Assembly: GCA_019119575.1 (NCBI GenBank)
Contig: DWWT01000035.1
Coordinates: 1-32,550, forward strand
From: Candidatus Enterocloster excrementipullorum
GTDB lineage: Bacteria; Bacillota; Clostridia; Lachnospirales; Lachnospiraceae
Length of the DNA: 32,550 nucleotides
Reading direction: 5' to 3'
Notes under the pieces: generated by a model
Databases searched by the model: none
Told to the model about the DNA's origin: nothing
Seen by the model: the letters and a program-made list of their open reading frames with translations, nothing else
Made by a program: the position numbers and the translations under genes
In this document: positions 23,723-32,476 of the stretch, one piece after another
Layout: the number at the start of each line of letters is the position of its first letter
Position numbering within the stretch: the first letter of the stretch is position 1

Positions 23723-24139
23723 TTACTCCTTCTCCGTTTTCTCTTCCCAGCGAAAACCGCCGGCAGTTTTCTGCGCGCCGCTCACCGCACAGGAAAGGCT
23801 TCTCCTGCTGATGTTCAGCGCACGGCTGGCATGCGCGATGGAAAGGTACTCCCCAACTACCTCCCCATCCAGCGTCTTTTGAATCAAAGGACGCTTGTCA
23901 TGATGCCCAATTCGGCTGGTAAGATCCACCTCAATGGGATCCTTCGGTGAATCCTCCGGAACCACCCGCCACAGATAACCCCCTCCGGTCTTTCTCTCTC
24001 CATGGGCTGCTCTGGCAATCGAGCCAACAGATACTCCGGTTGCTTCAAAGGCGGCTCTGGAGCTCTTATAATCTGCAATAAACACACCGTCCTTCGTGTA
24101 CTGACGATACACGCAGCCCGCTTTAATTGTTCGACTCAT
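23723..24139 (-). CDS. Stand-alone protein of two IENR1/NUMOD1-like repeats
   Basis: The 138-residue protein is two copies of one unit of about 44 residues. Unit 1 (15-58) contains DYKSSRAAFEATGVSVGSI and ends in KTGGGYLWR. Unit 2 (89-131) contains EYLSIAHASRALNISRRSL and ends in KTAGGFRWE. The pattern (Y-x-S, an HTH-like helix pair, then G-x-x-K-T-x-G-G-[YF]-x-W) matches the intron-encoded nuclease repeat (IENR1/NUMOD1), a DNA-binding unit normally attached to HNH or GIY-YIG homing endonucleases. No nuclease domain is present here, and none is next to it. The ATG has AGGAGG 12 nt upstream, a near-consensus promoter and a terminator, so it is a functional single gene. A DNA-binding or silencing role is inference. 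Confidence 0.82.
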   Translation of the reverse strand: MSRTIKAGCVYRQYTKDGVFIADYKSSRAAFEATGVSVGSIARAAHGERKTGGGYLWRVVPEDSPKDPIEVDLTSRIGHHDKRPLIQKTLDGEVVGEYLSIAHASRALNISRRSLSCAVSGAQKTAGGFRWEEKTEKE

Positions 24140-24187
24140 TTGTGTCTTTGACCTCCTGTTATTGTATAAATTTCGAGCAACATAGAC

Positions 24188-24216
24188 ATTATAGCAACTA
24201 TAACCCTCTTTGTCCA
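24188..24216 (-). promoter_or_regulatory. Strong promoter of the IENR1-repeat gene
   Basis: On the minus strand TGGACA (24216-24211, 5/6) and a perfect TATAAT (24193-24188) are spaced by 17 nt. It lies 48 nt upstream of the ATG at 24139. Confidence 0.8.
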
Positions 24217-24274
24217 GACATCTTCATACAAATATAACAGGGCTGGTTTTGCGTGCAGAAACGCAGTTTTTCCG

Positions 24275-25435
24275 TTATGCTTCCTCTGATTCCCCTTTTT
24301 TCTCCGCCGCTATGGGCCGCACCGCAATCCCGTTGATCTCCACATGTTCATTGATGGTAATGACAATACACGGCCTGCCGTCCACCATGCGGGTCTCCAC
24401 CAGGTGGGTCTTGTCCGGCGCCACCTTGATGCTCACGTCCGGCGTCTTTATATCGAAACTTTTGGCATTCACCACATTGGAGACCACAAAGGGAGCCGGC
24501 GCCTCATCCCCGGCCTGGGAATACCGCTCTTCCAGCTCTTCCAGCTTTTCCTGGCTGGCTCCATTGTTCTCCAGAAGCTGCTTCACCTGAACTTTATCCA
24601 GCGTCAGGGGCACCGGCTCGTCCTTTGTCTCCTCCAAAAGCTCGCTCAGATTCTCATGGATATTTTTTACCGTCTCAAAGTCGCAGCTCTCCCCCAGTGT
24701 CTCCTCCACAATGGCCTGGAAGGTTTCCTTCTGCTCCTTGGCGGACATGGGGATCCGGCACCCCAGCACCTGGTCGATCAATTCTTCAGGCATGTCCTCC
24801 GGCTTCTTTATGTAATAGAGCAGGCCGTGGATATCCGTATTCCTGTCATTGAATGCCGGGAAGAGGAAGCCCTGGATCGGCGCCTCCACCAGCCAGTCCC
24901 TCGTGCGGTTTTCAATGACATTGGTGACGGAATTGTAGCACAGGCCCGCCTTGGAGAGCTTCACCGGGCAGATCGTACACTGGATAAATTCGTACACATA
25001 GTCCGAGGCATCAAACATTTCCATGCCGTCTGTGGCCTTTGCCGGGATATCATAGGCGCAGTGCACCAGAATAATATAGTAATTTTCCCCATAATCATAG
25101 TGCTCGATGATTTTATCATAGAATTCCTCAATGAGGCCGTCATCCTTCAGCTCACTGTCCCGCAGCTTTAGGAGAAAATTCTGGGTTCCTCCCTCCGCTT
25201 CGGCCGCAAGGGGGAATTCCATATTGATCAGATTTTTTCCAACGGTACCTGACAGTCCGCTGCGGAAAATCGTAAAATATTTAAACGCCTCCTCCTCCGG
25301 AAGGGACAAAAACGCCTCCTTGAGTTCTGTCCGCTTATTTTTCTCCGCATCCACATAACAGCCGCATATCCGGGTGATCGCACAGCCTGAGGGCGTAAAA
25401 AGCTTCTTAATTTCATTGCATTCTTTCTTATTCAT
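24275..25435 (-). CDS. DUF4317 family protein
   Basis: The 386-residue protein matches the DUF4317 family, recognised from its opening (NKKECNEIKKLFTPSGCAITRICGCYVDAEKNK) in which several cysteines occur close together (Cys6, Cys18, Cys24, Cys26). It is soluble, acidic and has no signal peptide or membrane segment. The middle (about 100-190) contains two further cysteines in FIQCTICPVKLS. The C-terminal part from about 305 is beta-rich (DIKTPDVSIKV). Function is unknown; the family is found mostly in clostridia. It is divergent from a penicillin-binding protein gene and has a near-consensus promoter 37 nt upstream of the ATG, which suggests steady expression. The RBS is a modest AGGAAAGG. Confidence 0.85.
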   Translation of the reverse strand: MNKKECNEIKKLFTPSGCAITRICGCYVDAEKNKRTELKEAFLSLPEEEAFKYFTIFRSGLSGTVGKNLINMEFPLAAEAEGGTQNFLLKLRDSELKDDGLIEEFYDKIIEHYDYGENYYIILVHCAYDIPAKATDGMEMFDASDYVYEFIQCTICPVKLSKAGLCYNSVTNVIENRTRDWLVEAPIQGFLFPAFNDRNTDIHGLLYYIKKPEDMPEELIDQVLGCRIPMSAKEQKETFQAIVEETLGESCDFETVKNIHENLSELLEETKDEPVPLTLDKVQVKQLLENNGASQEKLEELEERYSQAGDEAPAPFVVSNVVNAKSFDIKTPDVSIKVAPDKTHLVETRMVDGRPCIVITINEHVEINGIAVRPIAAEKKGESEEA

Positions 25436-25471
25436 ATAGCGCTGCCTTTCCTGAATTTGTTGTACGTTATC

Positions 25472-25500
25472 ATTATATGCGCGGGGGGTGTCGATGACAA
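25472..25500 (-). promoter_or_regulatory. Promoter of the DUF4317 gene
   Basis: On the minus strand TTGTCA (25500-25495, 5/6) and a perfect TATAAT (25477-25472) are 17 nt apart. The -35 box lies 15 nt from the -35 box of the divergent PBP promoter. Confidence 0.8.
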
Positions 25501-25514
25501 GGACATTTTGAACC

Positions 25515-25543
25515 TTTTCAATTTAGATAAAGTGGTGTATAAT
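25515..25543 (+). promoter_or_regulatory. Promoter of the class A PBP gene
   Basis: TTTTCA (25515-25520, 4/6) and a perfect TATAAT (25538-25543) are 17 nt apart. The transcript would start near 25550, with a leader of about 58 nt that includes a small TATTCC/GGAATA hairpin. Confidence 0.7.
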
Positions 25544-25607
25544 CTACAGAATGGAGGATTATTCCTGCCATAAGTGGGAATATGCAACATTTTGAAAGGA
25601 AGATTGT

Positions 25608-28310
25608 ATGAACTACGGAGAATATGAGATTGAGCGCCGTCTAAGAGCGCTTCGATCCAAATCAGGCAAATATGCCTCCAAGATGGCGCTCACCATCTTT
25701 AAGGCTCTCTTTGTCCTGTTCCTGTTTTTTGCTGTGCTGGGAGCCTCCGTTGGATTCGGGATGGTAAAGGGCATTATTGACAACGCCCCTTCCGTGGATC
25801 TGCTGAATATACAGCCGGACCGTTTTGCCACCACTGTCTACGATTCCGCCGGCAACCTGACCGACACCCTGGTCATGACCGGCTCCAACCGGGAGTCAGC
25901 CACATTTGAAGAGCTGCCCGAAGATCTGATCAACGCCTTTGTGGCCATCGAGGACGCCCGTTTCTGGCAGCACAACGGAATCGACCTGCGGTCCATTGCC
26001 CGGGCTGTCCGGGGCGTTCTCAGCGATGATTATGCCGGCGGCGGAAGCACCATCACCCAGCAGCTCATCAAAAACAATATCTTTGCCGGCGGCATGGAGA
26101 CAAGCTGGGGGGCCCGGATTGAGCGCAAGCTCCAGGAGCAGTATCTGGCCGTGCAGCTGGAGAAGAACTCCGGCATGAGCAAAGAAGAAACAAAAAAAAT
26201 GATCATCACCAACTATCTGAATACCATCAATTTAGGCAACAACACCCTGGGAGTCAAGGTTGCCGCCAGGCGCTACTTTGGAAAAGAGGTTTCCGACCTG
26301 ACCCTCTCGGAGTGTACGGTTCTCGCCTCCATCACCTCCAACCCCTCCCGCTACAATCCGATATCCCGTCCGGAAGAGAATGCCAAGCGGCGCAGCATTG
26401 TCCTCCAAAATATGGTGGATCAGAAATATATTACCCCTGAGGAGCAGGAAGAGGCCCTGGCGGATGATGTCTATGACCGGATTCAGCTGGTGGATACGGC
26501 AACCAAGGAGACGGACAGTCCCTACAGCTATTTCACGGACGAACTCATTGACCAGGTAACCCAGGCGCTCATGAAGGAATTGAATTACACGGAAAGCCAG
26601 GCCACAAACCTGCTCTATTCCGGAGGGCTTCAGATCTATACCACCCAGGATCCCACCATACAGGCGATCGTGGACGAAGAGGTCAATGACCCGGAAAACT
26701 ATTCCGCGGCCAAGTATTCCGTAGAGTTCCGCCTGTCCGTGACCCACGGGGACGGAACCACCGAGCACTATTCCGAAGAGGATTTAAAAGCTTATCGCCG
26801 CAGTACGCTCGGCGACTCCTCCTTTGACGGACTGTACGCAAGCCAGGAGGCCGCGCAGGCTGACATTGATCAATATAAAGCCTGGCTTTTAAAGGAAGAC
26901 GACGAAATCATCGGGGAACGGCAGAACTTTATTCTCCAGCCCCAGACTTCTTTTGTAATTATGGATCACCATACCGGTGAGGTGAAGGCCATCAGCGGCG
27001 GCCGCGGCCAGAAAACCGCCAGCCGAACCTTAAACCGCGCCAGCGACGTATACCGCCAGCCTGGTTCCGCATTCAAGGTAATCTCCGCTTTTGCGCCTGC
27101 CATTGATGCCTGCGGAGCCACGCTGGGCACCGTATACTATGACGGGCCCTACACCATCGGCACCAAGACCTTCCGCAACTGGTGGGGCACAAGCCGAGGC
27201 TTTACCGGTTATTCCAGTATCCGGGACGGCATTATTTATTCCATGAACGTAGTTGCCGTGCGCTGCCTGATGGAGACCGTCACTCCCCAGCTTGCCATGG
27301 AGTATGCCCAGAATATGGGAATCACATCCCTGACGTCCGATGACCTTGTGCCTGCCATGGCTCTGGGAGGACTGTACACCGGCGTGTCCAATCTGGAGCT
27401 CACCGGAGCCTACGCCTCCATCGCCAACGGCGGTACTTACGTAAAGCCCAGATTTTTTACGAAAATTTTGGACCACAACGGAAAAACCCTCATTGACAAT
27501 GAGCCGGAGACCCGGCAGGTGCTCAAGGATTCCTCCGCGTTTCTTCTCACGGACGCAATGGCGGAATCCCTGAAAGCCAACAAAAAATACATGCGCTCCG
27601 GCGTATCCCCTATCAATTCCACCAGCACCCGGGCGGCTCTCTCCAACATGTCCGCCGCGGGCAAGAGCGGAACCACCACAGACAACCGGGACATCTGGTT
27701 TGTGGGCTTTACCCCCTACTATACGGCGGGGATCTGGGGCGGCTGCGATGACAACCAGCTGCTGAGCAACAACGGGGGCACATCCTTCCACAAGGATATC
27801 TGGCGCAATATCATGGATCGGGTTCACGAGGGCCTGTCGGATCCGGGCTTTGCGGTTCCCGAGAGCGTGGAGACCGCCCAGATCTGCCGCAAATCCGGCA
27901 AGCTTGCCGTATCCGGCGTGTGCAGCGCGGATCCCAGAGGAAGCGCGGTATATACCGAGTATTTCGCCAAGGGAACGGTTCCCACAGAGGTGTGCGACAA
28001 GCATGTGGCCGTGACTGTCTGCGCGGAGTCCGGCGGCCGTGCCACGGAGTTCTGCCCCAACAAGACTTCGCGTGTGTGCATGGTTCTTCCTGAGGGAGAG
28101 ACCGGGACGACGGATGATTCCTACTTTGCTATCCCCGGGACATGTCCCCTCCATACCAGCGCCTCTTCTATAATAATCCAGCCCTCTGCGGATGACTCCG
28201 GCAGCGGCTCATCCGGCGGCGGGCCGGGAGCTGTTGTTCAGCCCGTGGGGCCGGCTTATCAGACCAGCCGGCCTACGGTGGAGGAGCGCGGGCCGGGAGC
28301 GGGCCGCTAG
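25608..28310 (+). CDS. Class A penicillin-binding protein (PBP1A type)
   Basis: It polymerises and cross-links peptidoglycan outside the membrane. A short cytoplasmic segment is followed by one membrane helix (about 27-50). The glycosyltransferase domain (GT51) shows EDARFWQHNGID (115-126) and GGSTITQQL (145-153). The transpeptidase has the SxxK serine at Ser487 (GSAFK), the SxN motif SMN (545-547) and the KSGT box (686-689). After about residue 750 comes a cysteine-containing tail (CRKSGKLAVSGVC, then C-x-x-H) typical of clostridial PBP1 proteins, and a Ser/Gly/Pro-rich disordered end. The length of 900 residues is normal for this type. The ATG at 25608 has GAAAGGAAG upstream. It is monocistronic, ended by a bidirectional terminator. 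Confidence 0.96.
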   Translation: MNYGEYEIERRLRALRSKSGKYASKMALTIFKALFVLFLFFAVLGASVGFGMVKGIIDNAPSVDLLNIQPDRFATTVYDSAGNLTDTLVMTGSNRESATFEELPEDLINAFVAIEDARFWQHNGIDLRSIARAVRGVLSDDYAGGGSTITQQLIKNNIFAGGMETSWGARIERKLQEQYLAVQLEKNSGMSKEETKKMIITNYLNTINLGNNTLGVKVAARRYFGKEVSDLTLSECTVLASITSNPSRYNPISRPEENAKRRSIVLQNMVDQKYITPEEQEEALADDVYDRIQLVDTATKETDSPYSYFTDELIDQVTQALMKELNYTESQATNLLYSGGLQIYTTQDPTIQAIVDEEVNDPENYSAAKYSVEFRLSVTHGDGTTEHYSEEDLKAYRRSTLGDSSFDGLYASQEAAQADIDQYKAWLLKEDDEIIGERQNFILQPQTSFVIMDHHTGEVKAISGGRGQKTASRTLNRASDVYRQPGSAFKVISAFAPAIDACGATLGTVYYDGPYTIGTKTFRNWWGTSRGFTGYSSIRDGIIYSMNVVAVRCLMETVTPQLAMEYAQNMGITSLTSDDLVPAMALGGLYTGVSNLELTGAYASIANGGTYVKPRFFTKILDHNGKTLIDNEPETRQVLKDSSAFLLTDAMAESLKANKKYMRSGVSPINSTSTRAALSNMSAAGKSGTTTDNRDIWFVGFTPYYTAGIWGGCDDNQLLSNNGGTSFHKDIWRNIMDRVHEGLSDPGFAVPESVETAQICRKSGKLAVSGVCSADPRGSAVYTEYFAKGTVPTEVCDKHVAVTVCAESGGRATEFCPNKTSRVCMVLPEGETGTTDDSYFAIPGTCPLHTSASSIIIQPSADDSGSGSSGGGPGAVVQPVGPAYQTSRPTVEERGPGAGR

Positions 28311-28347
28311 CGCGTGTCTGCAAATTGCTCGCTGCCGGATATGGCTA

Positions 28348-28397
28348 CAAAAATATCGGCCAGCTGGGATTTTTTCCCGACTGGCCGGTATTTTTTA
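28348..28397. terminator. Bidirectional terminator between the PBP and SGNH-protein genes
   Basis: A stem CGGCCAG/CTGGCCG extended by TGGGA/TTCCC encloses a short T loop. A T run follows on the plus side (TATTTTTT) and another on the minus side (ATATTTTTG), so it can end both converging transcripts. Confidence 0.9.
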
Positions 28398-28439
28398 TCT
28401 TGTTCTTATTGCCGCAGAGTATTTGACGCTCAGGCGTAT

Positions 28440-29540
28440 TTACTGCGTATCCGCGTTTTCTTCGGTATATATCCCCTCATAATCATATCCCCTGTAAAAT
28501 GCCTCCACCTTCTCAAAATAGGCATCCATATTTTCCCTGGTCAGCCGATGCTCTCCCGCCGCCATCCACACAAGCAGCTGATCCCCTACTGCCTCCGAGT
28601 AATGGAGCACATCCATGTAATTGTCCAGATTGCAGGTAATCTGCGTCTGGTCGTCAAAGGCGAAGAGGCGGATGTTGTCCACCTCCAAAAGAAGGGAGGC
28701 CGCCAGGCGCAGGGCCTCTATCTGACGTCCCATATCCCCCTTTGCCGCAAGTTCACTGTCCCAGTAGGCCACGCTGTAGGGAGGGAAAAAGCAGTAAAAA
28801 GTGATTTCCGGGTTTTCCCGCGCTGCGGCAATCACATTCTGCTCCAGATTTTCCCGCACCATGCGGGCGTCCTCCTCTGTCAGAGGATTTTCCCGGACAA
28901 ACCGTTCCTCGGGTCGGGAGTAGGTGCGAAGAACCGCCTCCTTCCCCCATTCCTTCTCCGGAGCCCAGTTCATATACTGGTCAAAGGTTGTGGTCTTCTC
29001 TCCCGCCTCTGTCCGCGCGAACACAGACTTCACATTTCCAAATATGACCTCTTTGTTCCATATGTAGTTCACATCGTTGAACGGATTTTCATCATATAGA
29101 TAATCCGGCCGGGGCGCCGTCTCATTCCACGTGTCCTTATCCTGGATCAAGAAACTCCCGTCCAGGCTGCGCAGAACGATTTTTATGTCCGGGTTGTAGG
29201 AAATGGCCCGCCGCACCGCCTGATCCACCTCCTTGTAGGTGGCGCCTCCAAAGGGGATCTTAATGGAATTCGTTCCAAACAGGCTGTCAAATTGGGAGGC
29301 CTTGAAATTCTCCGTCATGGAAGTTCCTGTGATCACCGCATCGTATGTAAAATGGCGGCTGATCCCGTCATTTTGATAGCGCTCGCTGTCAATCGGGTAC
29401 GCCAGCCCGGAAAGGGGCTTGTGAAAATGGAAAAACGGATCCACCACCGCTGTAAGGCCCCCGAAAAATACCAGCCCCGCGGCTGTAAAGCCAAGTGTCA
29501 GCCCCAGCCATCTCTTGTATTTTGCCTCGCTCTGCTTCAT
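28440..29540 (-). CDS. SGNH/AlgJ-like membrane-anchored protein, MBOAT partner
   Basis: The 366-residue protein has one N-terminal membrane helix (about 12-33), then an extracytoplasmic domain. TGTSMTENF (71-79) has the block-I serine (Ser74) of SGNH-type enzymes. DVLHYS (310-315) supplies an Asp310-x-x-His313 pair, giving a plausible Ser-Asp-His triad as in the AlgJ/AlgX/DltD-like partners of MBOAT acyltransferases. The frame is open to 29624, but GGGAG 8 nt before the ATG at 29540 and the charged KQSEAKYKR start favour the shorter form. It follows the MBOAT gene by 29 nt. It probably transfers acyl or acetyl groups to a surface polymer; the polymer is unknown and no glycan-synthesis genes are nearby. 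Confidence 0.83.
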   Translation of the reverse strand: MKQSEAKYKRWLGLTLGFTAAGLVFFGGLTAVVDPFFHFHKPLSGLAYPIDSERYQNDGISRHFTYDAVITGTSMTENFKASQFDSLFGTNSIKIPFGGATYKEVDQAVRRAISYNPDIKIVLRSLDGSFLIQDKDTWNETAPRPDYLYDENPFNDVNYIWNKEVIFGNVKSVFARTEAGEKTTTFDQYMNWAPEKEWGKEAVLRTYSRPEERFVRENPLTEEDARMVRENLEQNVIAAARENPEITFYCFFPPYSVAYWDSELAAKGDMGRQIEALRLAASLLLEVDNIRLFAFDDQTQITCNLDNYMDVLHYSEAVGDQLLVWMAAGEHRLTRENMDAYFEKVEAFYRGYDYEGIYTEENADTQ

Positions 29541-29569
29541 ATGTATCTCTCCCGTCCTTCCGAACATGT

Positions 29570-31078
29570 CTAAAACTGGAAATAAATGAAGGTGGAAATC
29601 CCGGACAGAGACAGAACCGACCACACAAAGAGCACGGCTGTCCCCACCGCTGACCGGATATTCGGCCGGAATACGCGCTCATCCATATTCCGGGCGTTCA
29701 TCACCAGACACAGAGCGGCCGCATAGGCCAATGCCACGGTCATAATCCGGTGATCCTGGAAAATAGACGGGAGCTCCACCATGGAAAAGCTCTCGATAAA
29801 GCCGGGATTCAGCTGCATATTGGAAAAATTCCCCATTTTCTTTAAGAATTCCACGCCCTGTCCAATGGTTTCCGCCCGGAAAAACACCCAGCCCACGTTC
29901 ACAAAAAGGAAGGTGCACATCCACTGGAATGCCGGATGAAGCCCTTTCCAGAAGCTTCCGAGGGCCCTCTGGGCACACTGGGCCAATCCGTGGAGCAGCC
30001 CCCAGAAGATAAAGGTCCAGGCTGCCCCGTGCCAGATGCCGCTGACCAGGAAAATAACCATAATATTGATGTAGGTGCGGGCCGTCCCCCTGCGGCTTCC
30101 CCCGAGCGGGAAATAGATATAGGTCCGAAGGAACCGGGTCAGCGTCATATGCCACCGCTTCCAAAAATCCACCGGCGACAGCGCCTTGTACGGGGAATCG
30201 AAATTCTGCGGCAGTTCCAGATGAAGCATCCGGGAGATTCCCCCCGCCATGTCGCAGTAACCGCTGAAGTCAAAATAGAGCTGGAAGGTATAGGCCAGCA
30301 TGACGCAGAACGCGTCCGGCGCGCTGAGGGACGCCACATTGTCGTATCCCCAGGTTACGGCCCCGCCGAAAAATTCCGCCAGAATTACCTTTTTGAAGAG
30401 ACCCACGGCAAGCATCATCAGTCCCTGTGCCATGTATTCCGGATCCGGCCGGCGGCGCTTTTCTTCCTGCAGAAGCGGGATGAATTCCCCGTGGAGCAAA
30501 ATCGGCCCCATGGATATCTTGGGAAAATACACGGTAAAGAGCAGATAGTCCAAAAAGCCGTACTCTCCTGTTTCCTGCCTGTAGGAATCCACCAGCCAGG
30601 CAATCTGCTGAAAGGTAAAGAAACTGATCCCCGCGGGAAGGAGCACCTGTGAGAAGACCCAGTCCTGCTTAAGAACCAGGTTCAGATTGTCTATGAAGAA
30701 ATTGAAATACTTATAGTAAAAAAGGAGGCCCAGGTTCACCAGGATACCGAAGGCCAAAAGCCCGCGGCTTAAGCCTCCTCCTCCGGGCTTTGGCCAGCCC
30801 GCTCCCAAATCAGCGCGCTCCGCCGGGCCGGCATCCGCCCGTCTGGGAATCCCCGTGATCGTTCTTCCCGTAAGCCGCACGGATACCCACCAGTTAAACA
30901 GGGCGCTTGCCGCCAGGAGCACCACATACCAGGGATTTCCATAGCCGAAAAAGATCAGGGATGCTGCCGTCAGAAACAGACGGGCTCCCCGTCCCCTCCC
31001 CAGCCGGTAGAGTCCGAAATACCCGGCCAGGGTCAGAGGCAGGAACAGAAACAAAAACAAGTAGGAATTAAACTGCAT
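29570..31078 (-). CDS. MBOAT-family membrane-bound O-acyltransferase (AlgI-like)
   Basis: The 502-residue polytopic membrane protein carries the family signatures: DFWKRWHMTLTRFL (304-317, with His310) and FLVSGIWHGAAWTF (343-356, with the conserved His350). It should move acyl groups from cytoplasmic donors across the membrane for O-acylation of an envelope polymer, handing them to the SGNH-like protein encoded next. Residues about 72-104 form a Pro/Gly/Arg-rich loop between membrane segments that looks like an insertion. The ATG has GGAG 6 nt upstream. It begins 27 nt past the transporter stop, so the three genes may form one transcript. Whether the target is alginate-like, teichoic acid or peptidoglycan cannot be decided. 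The DltB family is related, but no dltA or dltC is present. Confidence 0.92.
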   Translation of the reverse strand: MQFNSYLFLFLFLPLTLAGYFGLYRLGRGRGARLFLTAASLIFFGYGNPWYVVLLAASALFNWWVSVRLTGRTITGIPRRADAGPAERADLGAGWPKPGGGGLSRGLLAFGILVNLGLLFYYKYFNFFIDNLNLVLKQDWVFSQVLLPAGISFFTFQQIAWLVDSYRQETGEYGFLDYLLFTVYFPKISMGPILLHGEFIPLLQEEKRRRPDPEYMAQGLMMLAVGLFKKVILAEFFGGAVTWGYDNVASLSAPDAFCVMLAYTFQLYFDFSGYCDMAGGISRMLHLELPQNFDSPYKALSPVDFWKRWHMTLTRFLRTYIYFPLGGSRRGTARTYINIMVIFLVSGIWHGAAWTFIFWGLLHGLAQCAQRALGSFWKGLHPAFQWMCTFLFVNVGWVFFRAETIGQGVEFLKKMGNFSNMQLNPGFIESFSMVELPSIFQDHRIMTVALAYAAALCLVMNARNMDERVFRPNIRSAVGTAVLFVWSVLSLSGISTFIYFQF

Positions 31079-31105
31079 AATTTTCTCCGTCCGGTGTCAA
31101 AACCG

Positions 31106-32476
31106 CTATCCCATAAACTTAGACACATATCCCTGGATGAAAATCACCAGGACGATCAGCGGCAGAATATACGTCACATAAAATCTTGCCCATCGCGGGA
31201 ATTTGATGCCCTGTCCCTCATTGGCTTCCGCCAGGAATTTCTCAAATCCCCAGCCGTACCGGCTGGTGCAGAACAGAAGGTAAATCACGCTTCCGATAGG
31301 CAAAATATTGTTGCTGAGAATAAAATCCTCCAGATCCATAATCGTGCTCCCCGCTCCCAGAGGCTGCACCGCACTCCACAGATTAAAACCCAGCATGCAG
31401 GGAAGGGAAAGTATCGTGATAATGGGAAGGTTCCAGGCAATCGCCTTCTTCGTGCTGCAGCCGGTCAGATCCGTGGCAAAGGAAATGATGTTCTGGAACA
31501 CTGCAATCACCGTGGACAGGGCTGCAAATGCCATGAAAATGAAGAACAGCGTTCCCCAAAACCGTCCCCCTGCCATATGATTAAATACATTTGGAAGAGT
31601 AATAAAAATAAGGGAAGGCCCGGAAGTCGGCTCAATGCCGTAGGCAAAGCAGGCCGGAAAAATAATCAGTCCCGCCATAAAAGCCACCGTGGTGTCAAGC
31701 AGAGTCACGCTGATGGCCTCCCCGGTCAGCCGCCGCTCCTTGCCGATGTAGCTCCCGAAAATGGCCAGAGCGCCGATTCCAATGCTCAAGGTAAAGAAGG
31801 ACTGGCCCAGGGCTGCGAAGAAAGCCTCCCCAAATCCGGCCTCCACCATTTTGCCGAAATCCGGCTTTAAATAAAACTCTAGGCCGGGTCCGCCGCCCTC
31901 CAGCATAACGGAGTTCACTGCCAGCACAAATAAAAGCAGAAACAGAAGGGACATCATCACCTTGGTGATTCGCTCCACCCCGTTCTGCAGTCCCAAAGCA
32001 CAGATGGCAAAGCACAGCAAAATCACCGCCAGCATGGCGATACCCATAACCGCCGGGTTTGCCAGCATGGCGCCGTAGACGCCTTCTACCCCCTCTGCCG
32101 TAAGTCCCACAAAGTCTCCCTTCAGCGTCTTGATAACATAGACAAACGTCCAGCCTGCCACTGTTGTATAAAACATCATCAGGAAATAGTTTCCGGCCAT
32201 GGCCAGATATTTCGCCAAATGCCATTTGCTCCCCTTGGGTTCCAGTATATCAAAAGAGAGGGCCGCGCTCTTTCTGCTGGCCCGCCCCACGGAGAACTCC
32301 ATAACCACAATGGGAAGCCCCAAAACCAACAGGCAGAGCAGATAAATCACCACAAAAGCAGCCCCGCCGTAAGCCCCTACAATATAGGGAAAACGCCATA
32401 CATTTCCCAGGCCGATGGCGCATCCCGCGGAAATCAGGATAAAGCCCAGCCGGGAGGAAAATTTTTCTCGTTCCAT
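31106..32476 (-). CDS. Sodium:neurotransmitter symporter (NSS/SNF) family transporter
   Basis: The first membrane helix carries the family signature SAGCAIGLGNVWRFPY (17-32), where main-chain and side-chain atoms bind sodium and substrate in LeuT. About eleven to twelve hydrophobic segments follow across 456 residues. It should import an amino acid or related compound with sodium; the substrate cannot be deduced. The ATG at 32476 has GAAGGGA 8 nt upstream. It starts the minus-strand run that continues into the MBOAT and SGNH-like genes, but a functional link is not evident. No promoter was recognised in the 74 nt to the window edge. Confidence 0.93.
   Translation of the reverse strand: MEREKFSSRLGFILISAGCAIGLGNVWRFPYIVGAYGGAAFVVIYLLCLLVLGLPIVVMEFSVGRASRKSAALSFDILEPKGSKWHLAKYLAMAGNYFLMMFYTTVAGWTFVYVIKTLKGDFVGLTAEGVEGVYGAMLANPAVMGIAMLAVILLCFAICALGLQNGVERITKVMMSLLFLLLFVLAVNSVMLEGGGPGLEFYLKPDFGKMVEAGFGEAFFAALGQSFFTLSIGIGALAIFGSYIGKERRLTGEAISVTLLDTTVAFMAGLIIFPACFAYGIEPTSGPSLIFITLPNVFNHMAGGRFWGTLFFIFMAFAALSTVIAVFQNIISFATDLTGCSTKKAIAWNLPIITILSLPCMLGFNLWSAVQPLGAGSTIMDLEDFILSNNILPIGSVIYLLFCTSRYGWGFEKFLAEANEGQGIKFPRWARFYVTYILPLIVLVIFIQGYVSKFMG

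Noticed and set aside
23596-23811. 71-codon plus-strand frame downstream of the phosphofructokinase promoter
   Set aside because: It runs through the terminator of the IENR1-repeat gene and into its antisense strand, with no RBS.
24250-24271. Terminator of the DUF4317 gene
   Set aside because: The hairpin has its T run on the plus strand, so it cannot terminate the minus-strand transcript in the usual way. It is discussed only as a reversed hairpin.
27030-28154. 374-codon minus-strand frame opposite the PBP gene
   Set aside because: It is antisense to the transpeptidase and tail of the PBP, whose motifs are intact, and has no RBS.
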